Shown here: positions 42,830 through 51,631 of the stretch, piece after piece
Numbering within the stretch: position 1 is the first letter of the stretch
Layout of the letters: every line of letters begins with the position of its first letter
NCBI GenBank assembly: GCA_964559175.1
Contig: CAZLGT010000021.1
Span: 3,147-67,146, forward strand
DNA length: 64,000 nt
Source: Mariniphaga sp964559175
GTDB lineage: Bacteria; Bacteroidota; Bacteroidia; Bacteroidales; Prolixibacteraceae
Direction of reading: 5' to 3'
Made by a program: the position numbers and the translations under genes
The notes under the pieces: model-generated
What the model was told of the DNA's origin: nothing
The model's database searches: none
The model's input: the letters and a program-made list of their open reading frames with translations, nothing else

Positions 42830-43534
42830 ATGGAACAGAACAAAACAATGGAGGTTTTCTCCAACCTGACCAAACAAGTTACCGTTGTTTCGGTAGAAGA
42901 AAAAGTGTTGCCGGGAAGCCTGGTTTTTGAGGCACTCAACCAGTTTCCGGGGTATTACCACGAAACACCTACCAAGCCATACCCCATATACATTTACCTG
43001 GTGCTCGACAGGCAATATCCTCTGGAAGAGGTACTTCGGGCAACCCAAAACATTGAAAAAGAGTACGACTGGAATTTCGACTCGGGAAAAGGATATATGC
43101 TCATTGGTTCGCAGTTGCTGAATGTTATCCGTTTAAGGCATTTACCCGAAGTAGATATGGTGGTAAAAATTCAGCAAGCATATCAAAAACAGGGCATTGG
43201 TTTTCTCATGAACAAAAAACTACAAGGGAAACTGGAGGCTGAAGTAAAAATTGTGAAATTTCTGAACCTTAAACAACTCGGCGAAGGAATTTATGTGGAA
43301 GAGAAAGACGAAAACTTTGGCTATATTGAAATACCGAAATACCTGAAGCCTGCTGCTTTTGTGAAAGTGACCATGGATGTGAAATACAACTGGGAAGGCC
43401 ACGAATTTGATGCCGCCAGCGGATCGTTCTATAAAAACGGCAAGCTGCTTGAATTTGTCCGCATCCTTTCCAATGCCATAACCAAAGAATACCTGCTGCA
43501 AATACAAACCTTGTACAAAGAAAAAATCAGGTAG
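42830..43534 (+). CDS. Hypothetical cytoplasmic protein
   Basis: A 234-residue protein I cannot assign. It lacks a signal peptide or membrane segments. Predicted to be mixed alpha/beta, with regular Lys/Glu-rich stretches. Features: YPIYIYLVLDRQYPLEEVLRATQNIE, FLMNKKLQGKLEAEVKIVKFLNLK, and a C-terminal helix ITKEYLLQIQTLYKEKIR. It reads divergently from the metallopeptidase gene across only ~36 nt, so their promoters overlap. Codon use looks like that of its neighbours, so it seems a genuine, lineage-specific gene. Confidence 0.65.
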   Translation: MEQNKTMEVFSNLTKQVTVVSVEEKVLPGSLVFEALNQFPGYYHETPTKPYPIYIYLVLDRQYPLEEVLRATQNIEKEYDWNFDSGKGYMLIGSQLLNVIRLRHLPEVDMVVKIQQAYQKQGIGFLMNKKLQGKLEAEVKIVKFLNLKQLGEGIYVEEKDENFGYIEIPKYLKPAAFVKVTMDVKYNWEGHEFDAASGSFYKNGKLLEFVRILSNAITKEYLLQIQTLYKEKIR

Positions 43535-43541
43535 TTGTGTA

Positions 43542-43618
43542 TTGTGGCAATTGAAGGTTTTTTATATTTTTGGCACCGAAGTTGACAGAACCCGTTCCTC
43601 GTTGAATTTGTTCTGTCA
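43542..43618 (+). promoter_or_regulatory. Promoter region and inverted repeat before HlyD-TolC genes
   Basis: A TTG (43542-43544), 20-nt spacer and -7 TATTTTTG (43565-43572) give a housekeeping-type promoter. Overlapping it, TGGCAC (43571-43576) and TTGA (43582-43585) have -24/-12 spacing. An exact 9-bp inverted repeat TGACAGAAC (43583-43591) / GTTCTGTCA (43610-43618) follows in the leader, possibly an operator or RNA hairpin. Confidence 0.5.
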
Positions 43619-43646
43619 TAGTTTTTACCTTAACCAGTTATAAACC

Positions 43647-44870
43647 ATGGGAACCAGTAAGAAACTGAAAGTTGGCCTGATAGCAGCACTTTGCCTTGTT
43701 GCCGTTGCCATATTTTATTATGCCTCGCGTTTGCTTATCCCAACTCCTGCCAGCCCGGAAAACTTTACTACCGAAGTGGTGGAAAGAGGAAATGTAACTT
43801 CAACCATAAATGCAACCGGAGTGGTCGATTCGGAAAGCGAAGTGCTCATTTTAAGCCCCGGACCGGGAATCATTAAAAATATTTATGCCGAACCAGGCAG
43901 CAGGGTAAACCGGGGCGATTTAATTATGCAGCTCGATACCGATAATGTAAAGGACGATATTGAACGCATGAAAGACCAGTTGGAGGTAAGACGAAACAAC
44001 CTGGAGCGAACCCGGCTGAATGCACAGAGCACACGACTCGATTTGGACTACAACGAAGAAGTGAAAAAACTGCGCATTACATCGCTAAAATCGCAACTGG
44101 CTGACCACCAGCAATTGCTGGAAGTAGGAGGAATCTCCCCGGCACGAATCGACCAGACCAAACAGGAAATAACCCTGGCCGAAAAAGATTTGCAAAACCT
44201 GGTGGAAAAAAATTCCATCCGGCTGAAACAACTCGAAGCCGAAGAAAAAGGATTGCTTCTGCAAATCAGAATAGAAGAAAAACAACTGGAAGAGAGAGAA
44301 CAACTCATTGAAAAAATGGGCATCCGTGCGCCCTCCTCAGGAATTATTCTGTCGATTGCCGGCCGCGCGGGAGAAAAAGTGGGAACCGACCATCTGCTGG
44401 TTCGCATGTCAGACCTCTCTTCGTTCAAAATCACCGGTTCAATAGACGAACAATTCGCCAACCGGCTAAAAACAGGAAACCGGGTGCTGGTAAACATCGA
44501 CAACCAGGAACAACTGGAGGGTACGGTTGGAAATATTACTCCTGTGGTTGAAAACAACCGGATTCAGTTTAATGTACACCTGAAAGAAAGCAGCCACCCA
44601 AAACTCATGGCCAACCAACAAGTTGAAATACAGATAATCACCCACCTGAAAGAGAATGCACTTCGTCTTAAAAAATTTAAAGATTTGGAGAATGGAAAGC
44701 AACACAGGTTATTTGTTATGGAGGGAAACAGAGCCATAAAAAAAGATTTTACACTGGGAATTATTGGCAACGAGTATGTTGAAATCCTTTCAGGATTAAA
44801 CGAAGGTGACCTTGTAGTAACCGAAGGACTGCACGCCTACAGAAACCAGGACGAAATTGAATTTGAATAA
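43647..44870 (+). CDS. HlyD/MacA-like efflux periplasmic adaptor
   Basis: A 407-residue membrane fusion protein. There is one N-terminal TM segment (VGLIAALCLVAVAIFYYASRLL). The lipoyl half-motif (ILSPGPGIIKNIYAEPGSRVNRGDLIMQLD, ~70-100) is followed by a long coiled-coil hairpin (~105-215), then IRAPSSGIILSIAGRAGEKV and the beta-barrel domain. The long hairpin is closest to MacA/YknX adaptors, which partner with FtsX-type ABC permeases. No permease or ATPase is next to it; only a TolC-family gene follows (15 nt). The permease may be encoded elsewhere. Confidence 0.88.
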   Translation: MGTSKKLKVGLIAALCLVAVAIFYYASRLLIPTPASPENFTTEVVERGNVTSTINATGVVDSESEVLILSPGPGIIKNIYAEPGSRVNRGDLIMQLDTDNVKDDIERMKDQLEVRRNNLERTRLNAQSTRLDLDYNEEVKKLRITSLKSQLADHQQLLEVGGISPARIDQTKQEITLAEKDLQNLVEKNSIRLKQLEAEEKGLLLQIRIEEKQLEEREQLIEKMGIRAPSSGIILSIAGRAGEKVGTDHLLVRMSDLSSFKITGSIDEQFANRLKTGNRVLVNIDNQEQLEGTVGNITPVVENNRIQFNVHLKESSHPKLMANQQVEIQIITHLKENALRLKKFKDLENGKQHRLFVMEGNRAIKKDFTLGIIGNEYVEILSGLNEGDLVVTEGLHAYRNQDEIEFE

Positions 44871-44885
44871 GAATCGACAAAAAAG

Positions 44886-46391
44886 ATGAGAAAAGCAGCA
44901 ATTGCATTCATAACGGGGCTGCTCATGACCTACAGCCCCTTACATGGACAAAACGATTCAACCGCCTATAGCCTTACGCTTGACAACGTTATCGACATGG
45001 CGCTTACACATTCACCTACTTCCAAATACATTCAAAATCAGAATGTAAATTATTACTGGCGCTACCGAAACTTTAAAACCCGTTTCAGGCCGCAGCTAAC
45101 ACTTAACGGCGATTTACCAAATTACACACATACCACACAGCCCATTACCCAGCCCGACGGAAGTATCGAATTCAGGCAGGTTTCCAATCTGGCAGCCTCG
45201 GCCAACCTGTCGCTCAACCAGTCAATTCCACAGCTGGGAACCAATATATGGGCCAGTACAACAGCCCATGGCATCCGCAACCTCAACAAAGACGAAATTG
45301 GGTTCTCCGGAAGCCCTTTTGTAATCGGGTTCAGCCAACCGTTGTTTGCCTACAACTGGATGAAGTGGTACCGCAAAACCGAACCCATGATTTATGATGA
45401 GGCCCAAAAGCGATTTGTACAGCAAATAGAAGAAATTGCGCTCAACGCAACGCACCGCTATTTTAATTATCTGATGGTGCAAACCAACTACAAACTGGCC
45501 GAAAACAACCTGAAAAACAGTCAGGACAACCTGCGTATTTCCCAAACGAAAAAAGAGCTGGGACAAATTTCCGACAATGATTATTCACGCATCGAACTTT
45601 CGGTGCTCAACGCCCAGAAAGCACTCAACCAGGCAAGTATGGACCTTAAAAACACTGATTTTGAATTAAAGCGATACGTCGGTCTCGACCAATCGATGGA
45701 AATTGATCTGGCCATTCCTCTCGATATTCATTTTTTTGAAATAGATATACAAACAGCTATCGAGCGGGCAAGGGAAAACCGCCAGGAAACCTCGCTTTAC
45801 CAGCGCCGGCTGATTAACGCCGATCGTGCTCTGGCCGAGGCTAAAAACAGTACCGGATTAAGTACTACCCTCAGGGGCAGTTTCGGCTTGTCGAGCAGCG
45901 CCGAAAATTTTCTGGGAATATATGACCAGCCCGAGCGCGACCGGATGCTGCGTATTTCGCTGAGCATTCCCATACTCGACTGGGGCCGTTCGGCTTCCAC
46001 CGTGAAACTTGCCGAGTCGGAACGTGAGCTTACCATTTACAATGTAAATAAAGATATCGAGGAATTCGACCGTTCAGTAATTGTTCAGGTGGAACAGTTC
46101 GGCCTGTTGCAGGACCAGCTTTTAACGGCAACCGAAGCCGACAAGGTTGCTGAAAACGGCTACCAGATTGCCCTCCGTAAATTCCAGAACGGTGAATTGA
46201 GCATTACCGATTTGAACATCGCCCTGCAGGAACGCGAACAGGCAAAACGCGACTATATCCGCTCCATTCAAAGTTATTGGGTGGCTTATTACAGGCTTCG
46301 TGTGCTCACGCTTTTCGATTTTGAAAAAGGGCATAACATTACCTACGGAAACCCAATGCTTGACGAAAAAATTGAAAGGCTGGTTTTTTAA
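44886..46391 (+). CDS. TolC-family outer-membrane channel
   Basis: A 501-residue outer-membrane factor with signal peptide AAIAFITGLLMTYSPLHGQ. It has the duplicated coiled-coil layout: YKLAENNLKNSQDNLRISQTKKELGQISDNDYSR and FQNGELSITDLNIALQEREQAKRDYI match the two channel helices. It is distinct from the first TolC-type protein in the window. Paired with the MacA-like adaptor 15 nt upstream, and closed by a terminator before the convergent tRNA. Confidence 0.9.
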   Translation: MRKAAIAFITGLLMTYSPLHGQNDSTAYSLTLDNVIDMALTHSPTSKYIQNQNVNYYWRYRNFKTRFRPQLTLNGDLPNYTHTTQPITQPDGSIEFRQVSNLAASANLSLNQSIPQLGTNIWASTTAHGIRNLNKDEIGFSGSPFVIGFSQPLFAYNWMKWYRKTEPMIYDEAQKRFVQQIEEIALNATHRYFNYLMVQTNYKLAENNLKNSQDNLRISQTKKELGQISDNDYSRIELSVLNAQKALNQASMDLKNTDFELKRYVGLDQSMEIDLAIPLDIHFFEIDIQTAIERARENRQETSLYQRRLINADRALAEAKNSTGLSTTLRGSFGLSSSAENFLGIYDQPERDRMLRISLSIPILDWGRSASTVKLAESERELTIYNVNKDIEEFDRSVIVQVEQFGLLQDQLLTATEADKVAENGYQIALRKFQNGELSITDLNIALQEREQAKRDYIRSIQSYWVAYYRLRVLTLFDFEKGHNITYGNPMLDEKIERLVF

Positions 46392-46393
46392 AA

Positions 46394-46426
46394 CAAAAAA
46401 ACGAACACTATTAAAGTATTCGTTTT
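46394..46426. terminator. Bidirectional terminator
   Basis: A-run, stem ACGAACAC/GTATTCGT (one mismatch) with a 7-nt loop, then TTTT. It can serve the TolC-family gene on the plus strand and the tRNA transcript on the minus strand. Confidence 0.65.
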
Positions 46427-46449
46427 CAATTGATTAATAAATTGTCTTG

Positions 46450-46523
46450 TGGAGCATACCGGAGTCGAACCGGTGACCTCTTGACTGCCAGTCAAGCACT
46501 CTAGCCAACTGAGCTAATGCCCC
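46450..46523 (-). tRNA. tRNA-Ala (anticodon GGC)
   Basis: The minus strand folds into a 74-nt cloverleaf: acceptor GGGGCAT/ATGCTCC with the G3-U70 pair that marks alanine tRNA, D-arm AGCTCAGTTGG, and anticodon stem-loop CTTGA-CTGGCAG-TCAAG. The anticodon is GGC and the T-arm is CCGGTTCGACTCCGG. The discriminator base is A and CCA is not encoded. GGC reads GCC/GCU alanine codons. Confidence 0.95.
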
Positions 46524-46592
46524 ATTTCATTTAAAGAACCATTTTGAACGACTTTTGTGAACTTTCCACATGTTCATTCCGGCACTTTGGCC

Positions 46593-46624
46593 TCCCAATA
46601 GCTATCGGGATGAGCTAATTCCCC
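46593..46624 (-). repeat. Partial tRNA-like 5' end joined to a palindromic repeat
   Basis: On the minus strand, GGGGAATTAGCTCA (46624 to 46611) matches 13 of 14 bases of the 5' end of the tRNA-Ala ~100 nt downstream. It runs directly into TCCCGATAGCTATTGGGA (46610 to 46593), a near-palindrome related to the one at 40604. Nothing tRNA-like continues after it. The remaining ~245 nt to the TonB gene contain only promoters. Confidence 0.7.
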
Positions 46625-46635
46625 AAAAGCGAGGG

Positions 46636-46663
46636 CAAATATAAAAAAAATATTTTGGTTCAA
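46636..46663 (-). promoter_or_regulatory. Promoter driving the tRNA-Ala transcript
   Basis: On the minus strand, TTG (46663-46661), a 17-nt spacer and -7 TATATTTG (46643-46636) point toward the tRNA. Transcription would begin near 46630, so the tRNA relic lies at the very 5' end of the precursor. Confidence 0.55.
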
Positions 46664-46785
46664 TCAACAACTGTGGTAAAGTTTTTGTAGCTCATTTTAT
46701 AGTTATCTGATAAAAAAGATATCCGTTCGTGAACCGTGTTCACAACAGGAAAATGCCCTGTACTTTGAAATATCGAAAAAATTGA

Positions 46786-46815
46786 TTTGCAAGTGACAAT
46801 TATTTTTTATCTTTA
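46786..46815 (+). promoter_or_regulatory. Promoter of the TonB-family gene
   Basis: -33 TTTG (46786-46789), 18-nt spacer and -7 TATCTTTA (46808-46815; one mismatch to TAnnTTTG). Confidence 0.55.
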
Positions 46816-46869
46816 GCCCTCTTTACAGGGGTTGAACTTTAAAAGAAACAAATAAAAAAATTAAGTATT

Positions 46870-47556
46870 ATGGAAGTAAAAAAATCACCAAAAGCAGACC
46901 TTGAGAGTAAAAGGAACCTGTTCCTGATGCTGGGTTTGGTTGTTGCACTTGGGTTAATCCTGGCGGCTTTTGAATACACCGCAACTCCCAAAAAAACAGA
47001 GTCGCTCGGGCAAATTCAAATGCAGGAAGTTGAAGAAGAAATCATCCCCATTACCCGTGAGCAGGAAGTTCAACCACCTCCGCCACCACCTCCGCCACAG
47101 GTAGTTGAGGTGCTAAACATTGTGGATGATGATGTGGAAATTGAGGACGAACTGTTCATCGACACGGAGGTTACCGATGATATGGTAATTGATGTGGCGC
47201 CTGTTATTCAAACTGCGGCAGAAGAGGAAGAAGAAGAAACGCAGGTTTTCTTCATTGTAGAAGATATGCCGGAATTTCCGGGAGGAGAGCTGGCACTGCG
47301 GCAGTACATTGCCAATGCCATTAAATATCCGGTTATCGCTCAGGAAAACGGAATCCAGGGTAGGGTTTATGTTACTTTTGTTGTAAATACCGACGGCTCG
47401 GTTTCCGATGCACGCATTGCAAGGGGAGTTGACCCCTCGCTCGATAAAGAAGCCCTGCGGGTGGTAAACCAGCTGCCCAAATGGAAACCAGGCATGCAAC
47501 GTGGAAAACCGGTACGTGTATCTTACACAGTTCCAATTAACTTTGTATTACAGTAG
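46870..47556 (+). CDS. TonB-family energy transducer
   Basis: A 228-residue inner-membrane protein passing proton-motive force to outer-membrane receptors. There is one N-terminal TM helix (NLFLMLGLVVALGLILAAFEYTA). A Pro-rich stretch (QPPPPPPPPQ, ~68-78) and an acidic linker span the periplasm. The TonB C-terminal domain (~145-228) has PEFPGGELALRQYIANAIKYP, GIQGRVYVTFVVNTDGSV and WKPGMQRGKPVRVSYTVPINF. No ExbBD genes are adjacent. It could serve the barrel receptor at 26.7-29.2 kb. Closed by a terminator. Confidence 0.93.
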   Translation: MEVKKSPKADLESKRNLFLMLGLVVALGLILAAFEYTATPKKTESLGQIQMQEVEEEIIPITREQEVQPPPPPPPPQVVEVLNIVDDDVEIEDELFIDTEVTDDMVIDVAPVIQTAAEEEEEETQVFFIVEDMPEFPGGELALRQYIANAIKYPVIAQENGIQGRVYVTFVVNTDGSVSDARIARGVDPSLDKEALRVVNQLPKWKPGMQRGKPVRVSYTVPINFVLQ

Positions 47557-47576
47557 AAAGAAAAAAATACTAAATT

Positions 47577-47610
47577 GCTCCTGGTCCCGCAATGGGGTCA
47601 GGAGTTTTTT
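47577..47610 (+). terminator. Rho-independent terminator of the TonB gene
   Basis: Stem CTCCTG/CAGGAG, extended inside by CCC/GGG, then six T. Confidence 0.85.
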
Positions 47611-47669
47611 GTGGTCTGAATTGAAATGTAATTTCGCAGGAATCACTGTTTTTCACTAAATGAATTTGT

Positions 47670-48875
47670 ATGATTGAAACTGCTCCGCAAACGGAAAAAG
47701 CTGTAATTGTTGGCCTGATTTATAAAGACCAGGACGAACGGCAGGCCATGGAATACCTCGACGAACTGGAATTTCTGGCCGACACTGCCGGCGCCGAAGT
47801 ACTGAAAAAGTTTACCCAGAAACTGGCTGTGCCCAACACTACCACATTCGTTGGGCCGGGCAAACTGGAAGAAATTGGCAACTACATAAAAGTGGTGGAG
47901 GCCGATACAGTTATCTTCGATGATGAACTCACACCCACCCAGTTGCGCAATATCGAACGCCGGCTGGAATGCAAAGTTCTGGACAGAACCAACCTGATTC
48001 TCGATATTTTTGCACACCGGGCCAAAACGGCCCATGCCAAAACCCAGGTAGAACTGGCTCAATACCAATACCTTTTGCCACGGTTAACCCGCATGTGGAC
48101 TCACCTTGAACGCCAGCGCGGGGGTATCGGGTTGCGTGGGCCCGGCGAAACACAGATTGAAACCGACCGACGCATCATTCTCGATAAAATTGCCCGGCTA
48201 AAAGAACAGCTCAAAAAAATTGACAAACAGAAAGCTACCCAGCGAAAAAACCGTGGAAAACTGGTGCGGGTTGCTTTGGTAGGTTATACAAATGTGGGGA
48301 AATCCACCCTCATGAATTTACTTTCGAAATCGGATGTATTTGCAGAAAACAAATTGTTTGCAACACTTGACACCACAGTAAGAAAAGTAGTTGTTGTGAA
48401 TCTTCCGTTCCTCCTGGCCGATACCGTTGGATTTATCCGGAAACTGCCGCACGATTTGGTGGAGTCGTTTAAATCGACACTCGATGAGGTGCGCGAAGCC
48501 GATATTCTGGTGCATGTGGTGGACATCTCCCATGCGGGTTTTGAAGAACAAATAGAAACTGTGAACAATACCTTGAAAGATATTGACTCGGGCGACAAAC
48601 CCAATATCTATGTTTTCAATAAAATCGATGCATTCAGCTACGTAAAAAAAGACGAGGATGATTTAACACCCAAAACCAGGGATAACTTTTCGCTGGAAGA
48701 GTGGGAAAACTCGTGGATGGCCAAAAACAATGTACCGGCAGTTTTTATCTCGGCAAAACAAAAAGAAAACATCGATGAGTTAAAGAAAATGCTGTACGAC
48801 GAAGTGAAGGTAATTCATTCACAACGTTTTCCGTTTAACGACTACCTGTATGACATTTCCTGGGAAGAGAAATAA
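47670..48875 (+). CDS. hflX: Ribosome-associated GTPase HflX
   Basis: A 401-residue GTPase that splits stalled or stress-arrested ribosomes. The N-terminal HflX domain (DELEFLADTAGAEVLKKFTQ, FVGPGKLEEIGNYI) and the glycine-rich RLTRMWTHLERQRGGIGLRGPGE linker precede the GTPase domain. G1 is VGYTNVGKSTL, G3 is ADTVGFIRKLP, and G4 is NKID. The short C-terminal domain is as in Bacteroidota members. It ends 13 nt from the convergent amidohydrolase gene. Confidence 0.96.
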   Translation: MIETAPQTEKAVIVGLIYKDQDERQAMEYLDELEFLADTAGAEVLKKFTQKLAVPNTTTFVGPGKLEEIGNYIKVVEADTVIFDDELTPTQLRNIERRLECKVLDRTNLILDIFAHRAKTAHAKTQVELAQYQYLLPRLTRMWTHLERQRGGIGLRGPGETQIETDRRIILDKIARLKEQLKKIDKQKATQRKNRGKLVRVALVGYTNVGKSTLMNLLSKSDVFAENKLFATLDTTVRKVVVVNLPFLLADTVGFIRKLPHDLVESFKSTLDEVREADILVHVVDISHAGFEEQIETVNNTLKDIDSGDKPNIYVFNKIDAFSYVKKDEDDLTPKTRDNFSLEEWENSWMAKNNVPAVFISAKQKENIDELKKMLYDEVKVIHSQRFPFNDYLYDISWEEK

Positions 48876-48888
48876 TTTCCTCTGAATT

Positions 48889-50442
48889 TTAAATTTTTCT
48901 GCTGTTTACCGGCACTTTATCGCTGTTCAGACAAACCGAGTATAAATCGGTACGGCGGTCTTTCAGGTTACGAACCGCCCCAAAATTGTGCAGTTCCTTC
49001 AGCAGGTCCATATCCACATCAGCCACCAGAATCATTTCGGTATTGGGTGTGGCCTCGGCTTTAATGCCTGTGGTAGGAAAAGAAAAATCGCAGGGTGTGA
49101 ATACCACCGACTGGGCAAACTGAATATCCATATTTTCCACTTTGGGCAAATTGCCCACCGAGCCGGCAATGGCCACGTAACATTCATTTTCGATGGCACG
49201 CGACCGGGCGCAGTAACGTACCCGCGAATAACCGTTTTGCGTATCGGTCAGAAACGGCACAAACAGAATGTTCATTCCCTGCTGGGCTAAAATACGCGAC
49301 AGTTCCGGAAACTCCACGTCGTAACAAATCAACACCCCAACCGGACCACAATCGGTTTCAAAAACTTCCACGACATCGCCGCCCGAGAGGCCCCAGGTTT
49401 TTATCTCATCGGGCGTTATATGAACTTTTGTATAGGTTTCAAAAGTACCGTTTCGCCGGCATAAAAACCCGGTATTGTAAAGTTTGTCGTCTTTCACCAA
49501 CGGAAAACTGCCGGTTACAATATTAATGTTGTACGAAATAGCCAGGTTCATAAAACGTTCGCGGATTTCTTCGGTGTATTCGGCCAGTTTCCGGATGGCT
49601 TCGGCATAACTCAGGTGATTGTAGTCTGCCATCAGCGGGGCATTGAAATACTCGGGGAACAACACAAAATCACCATTGTAGCTGGCTACCGCATCCACAA
49701 AATACTCCACCTGCGTGAACAACTCGTCGATGTTTTTGTAAAGCCGCATCTGCCACTGGATAAGTCCAAGCCGTACCACAGACTTATAGCCGCTGGCTTT
49801 GTCCGACATTTTCTGGTAATAAATATTGTCCCATTGCAGCAAAATGGCAAATTCCTTCGATTCCTTATCGCCGGGCATGTACCCCTGCAACACTTTTTTC
49901 ACGTGAAAATCGTTGGATAGCTGAAAACTGAGTACAGGATCATTAATCTCCTGGTACTTTACTTTCTGGATGTACTCTTTGGGCGACATTTCAGCCGAAA
50001 ACTTATGGTAATTGGGAATTCGTCCGCCAAAAATAATGGCTTTCAGATTCAGCTTTTCACACAATTCCTTCCGTGCGTCGTAAAGCCTTCGTCCCAGGCG
50101 CAATCCACGAAATTCGGGCCGAATAAATACATCGATTCCGTACAACGTATTTCCTTTGGGCGTATGGGTATTGAAGCTGTATTTACCAATGATTTCCTCG
50201 TAAGTGTGGTCGTCGCCAAAAAGTTCGTATTTTACAATAATGGACAGTGCTGAACCTACAACCACATCGTCAACCACCACTGCAAACTGCCCTTCCGGAA
50301 AAATTTTCACCAGTTTCCGAATGTCTTTCTTTTCCCAGTAATCCTCGGGCCAGTTGGGATATGCCTCCTGCGACGATTTAAACATCTCCTCATAATCGTC
50401 GATATTCAACTGACGCACTTCAACCTTTCCAATGTTATCCAT
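48889..50442 (-). CDS. GNAT acetyltransferase-nitrilase fusion
   Basis: A 517-residue two-domain enzyme. Residues ~5-200 are a GNAT fold with the acetyl-CoA loop around RPEFRGLRLGRRLYDARKEL. Residues ~225-517 are a carbon-nitrogen hydrolase with catalytic Glu264 (LFPEYF), Lys339 (YTKVHITPDE) and Cys373 (LICYDVEFPEL), all intact. This fusion is common in Bacteroidota and probably couples acyl transfer and amide hydrolysis on the same small amine substrate, which is unknown. Cytoplasmic. Convergent with hflX; the asd terminator lies upstream. Confidence 0.92.
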   Translation of the reverse strand: MDNIGKVEVRQLNIDDYEEMFKSSQEAYPNWPEDYWEKKDIRKLVKIFPEGQFAVVVDDVVVGSALSIIVKYELFGDDHTYEEIIGKYSFNTHTPKGNTLYGIDVFIRPEFRGLRLGRRLYDARKELCEKLNLKAIIFGGRIPNYHKFSAEMSPKEYIQKVKYQEINDPVLSFQLSNDFHVKKVLQGYMPGDKESKEFAILLQWDNIYYQKMSDKASGYKSVVRLGLIQWQMRLYKNIDELFTQVEYFVDAVASYNGDFVLFPEYFNAPLMADYNHLSYAEAIRKLAEYTEEIRERFMNLAISYNINIVTGSFPLVKDDKLYNTGFLCRRNGTFETYTKVHITPDEIKTWGLSGGDVVEVFETDCGPVGVLICYDVEFPELSRILAQQGMNILFVPFLTDTQNGYSRVRYCARSRAIENECYVAIAGSVGNLPKVENMDIQFAQSVVFTPCDFSFPTTGIKAEATPNTEMILVADVDMDLLKELHNFGAVRNLKDRRTDLYSVCLNSDKVPVNSRKI

Positions 50443-50466
50443 GATTTGAGTGTTGCTTTATTCGTG

Positions 50467-50517
50467 TAAAAATAAAAAGAAGCTGCCGGAAAAGTACTTT
50501 TTTGGCAACTTCTTTTT
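50467..50517 (-). terminator. Rho-independent terminator of asd
   Basis: On the minus strand, AAAAGAAGTTGCC and GGCAGCTTCTTTT pair with one G-T or mismatch around a 16-nt loop, then TTTTTATTTTT follows. It lies ~20 nt past the asd stop codon and upstream of the GNAT-nitrilase start. Confidence 0.75.
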
Positions 50518-50538
50518 AAAAAATATTTTGACGGTGCT

Positions 50539-51549
50539 CTATTTCACTTCACCTGCTTTAATCAGCCATTCGGCTATCTGAACCGCATTCAGTGCAGCGC
50601 CTTTTTTAATCTGGTCGCCAACGCACCAGAAAGTGATGCTGTTGGGGTCGGCAATGTCTTTGCGGATACGGCCCACATACACATCGTCTTTACCAGACAC
50701 AAACAACGGCATCGGGTATTGTTTTTCTGCCGGGTTGTCAATCACTGTTAATCCTTCGGTTTTTTCGAAAGCTTCTTTTACCTGATCAACAGAAAGTGGT
50801 TGTTCTGTTTCCACCCAAATTGCCTCGGAATGTGCACGGGCAACAGGAATGCGCACACAAGTTGCGCTCACCTCGGCATCGGTGTGCATAATCTTTTTGG
50901 TTTCCCAGTTCATTTTCATCTCTTCCTTGGTGTAGTCGTTTTCAAGGAAGACATCGATGTGTGGAATAATATTCATGGCCAGCTGGTACTGGAATTTGCT
51001 AACTGTGGGTTCCTTTCCTTCCACAACTTCTTTTACCTGCTGTTCCAGCTCGGCAATTCCCTGCGCACCGGCGCCGCTGGCAGCCTGGTAAGTGGCAACA
51101 CGAACCCGTTTTATTTTCGACAAATCTTCGATGGGTTTTAGCGCAACCACCATTTGAATGGTTGAGCAGTTGGGATTGGCAATGATATTTCTCGGCCGGT
51201 TTTTCGAGTCTTCGGCGTTTACCTCCGGAACTACCAGTGGCACATCGTTATCGTACCTAAAAGCGCTGGAATTGTCGATCATAATGGCGCCGTGTTTGGT
51301 AATGGTGGTTGCATATTCCTTTGAAATACCGGCTCCGGCCGAAGTCAGGGCAATGTCGATGCCTCTAAAATCATCGTTGTGCTTCAGCTCTTTTACTGTC
51401 AGCTTCTTGCCTCTGAATTCATACTCTTTTCCGGCACTTCGGGCCGAACCAAACAAAACCAGTTCATCCAGCGGAAAATTCCGTTCTTCCAAAACATGGA
51501 GAAATTCCTGTCCTACTGCTCCGCTTACTCCTACAATTGCAACTTTCAT
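50539..51549 (-). CDS. asd: Aspartate-semialdehyde dehydrogenase
   Basis: NADPH-dependent conversion of aspartyl phosphate to aspartate semialdehyde, feeding lysine/diaminopimelate, threonine and methionine synthesis. The 336-residue protein has the Rossmann start VAIVGVSGAVGQEFLHVLEER. The catalytic Cys is in ANPNCSTIQM, and the YQAASGAGAQGIAELE and CVRIPVARAHSEAIWVE signatures with the active His are present. Length is standard. Monocistronic with its own terminator. Confidence 0.97.
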   Translation of the reverse strand: MKVAIVGVSGAVGQEFLHVLEERNFPLDELVLFGSARSAGKEYEFRGKKLTVKELKHNDDFRGIDIALTSAGAGISKEYATTITKHGAIMIDNSSAFRYDNDVPLVVPEVNAEDSKNRPRNIIANPNCSTIQMVVALKPIEDLSKIKRVRVATYQAASGAGAQGIAELEQQVKEVVEGKEPTVSKFQYQLAMNIIPHIDVFLENDYTKEEMKMNWETKKIMHTDAEVSATCVRIPVARAHSEAIWVETEQPLSVDQVKEAFEKTEGLTVIDNPAEKQYPMPLFVSGKDDVYVGRIRKDIADPNSITFWCVGDQIKKGAALNAVQIAEWLIKAGEVK

Positions 51550-51631
51550 TACTCAAACTTTTTTATTAAACTCCGTTTTCAGTTCTTATTTAATCACGTA
51601 AAATTACTATTTTGCAGGTAATTGATACAAA

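Noticed and set aside
42794..43048. N-terminal extension of the DUF45 peptidase
   Set aside because: The extra ~85 codons are antisense to the gene at 42830 and are not conserved-looking; a promoter -7 box lies inside them.
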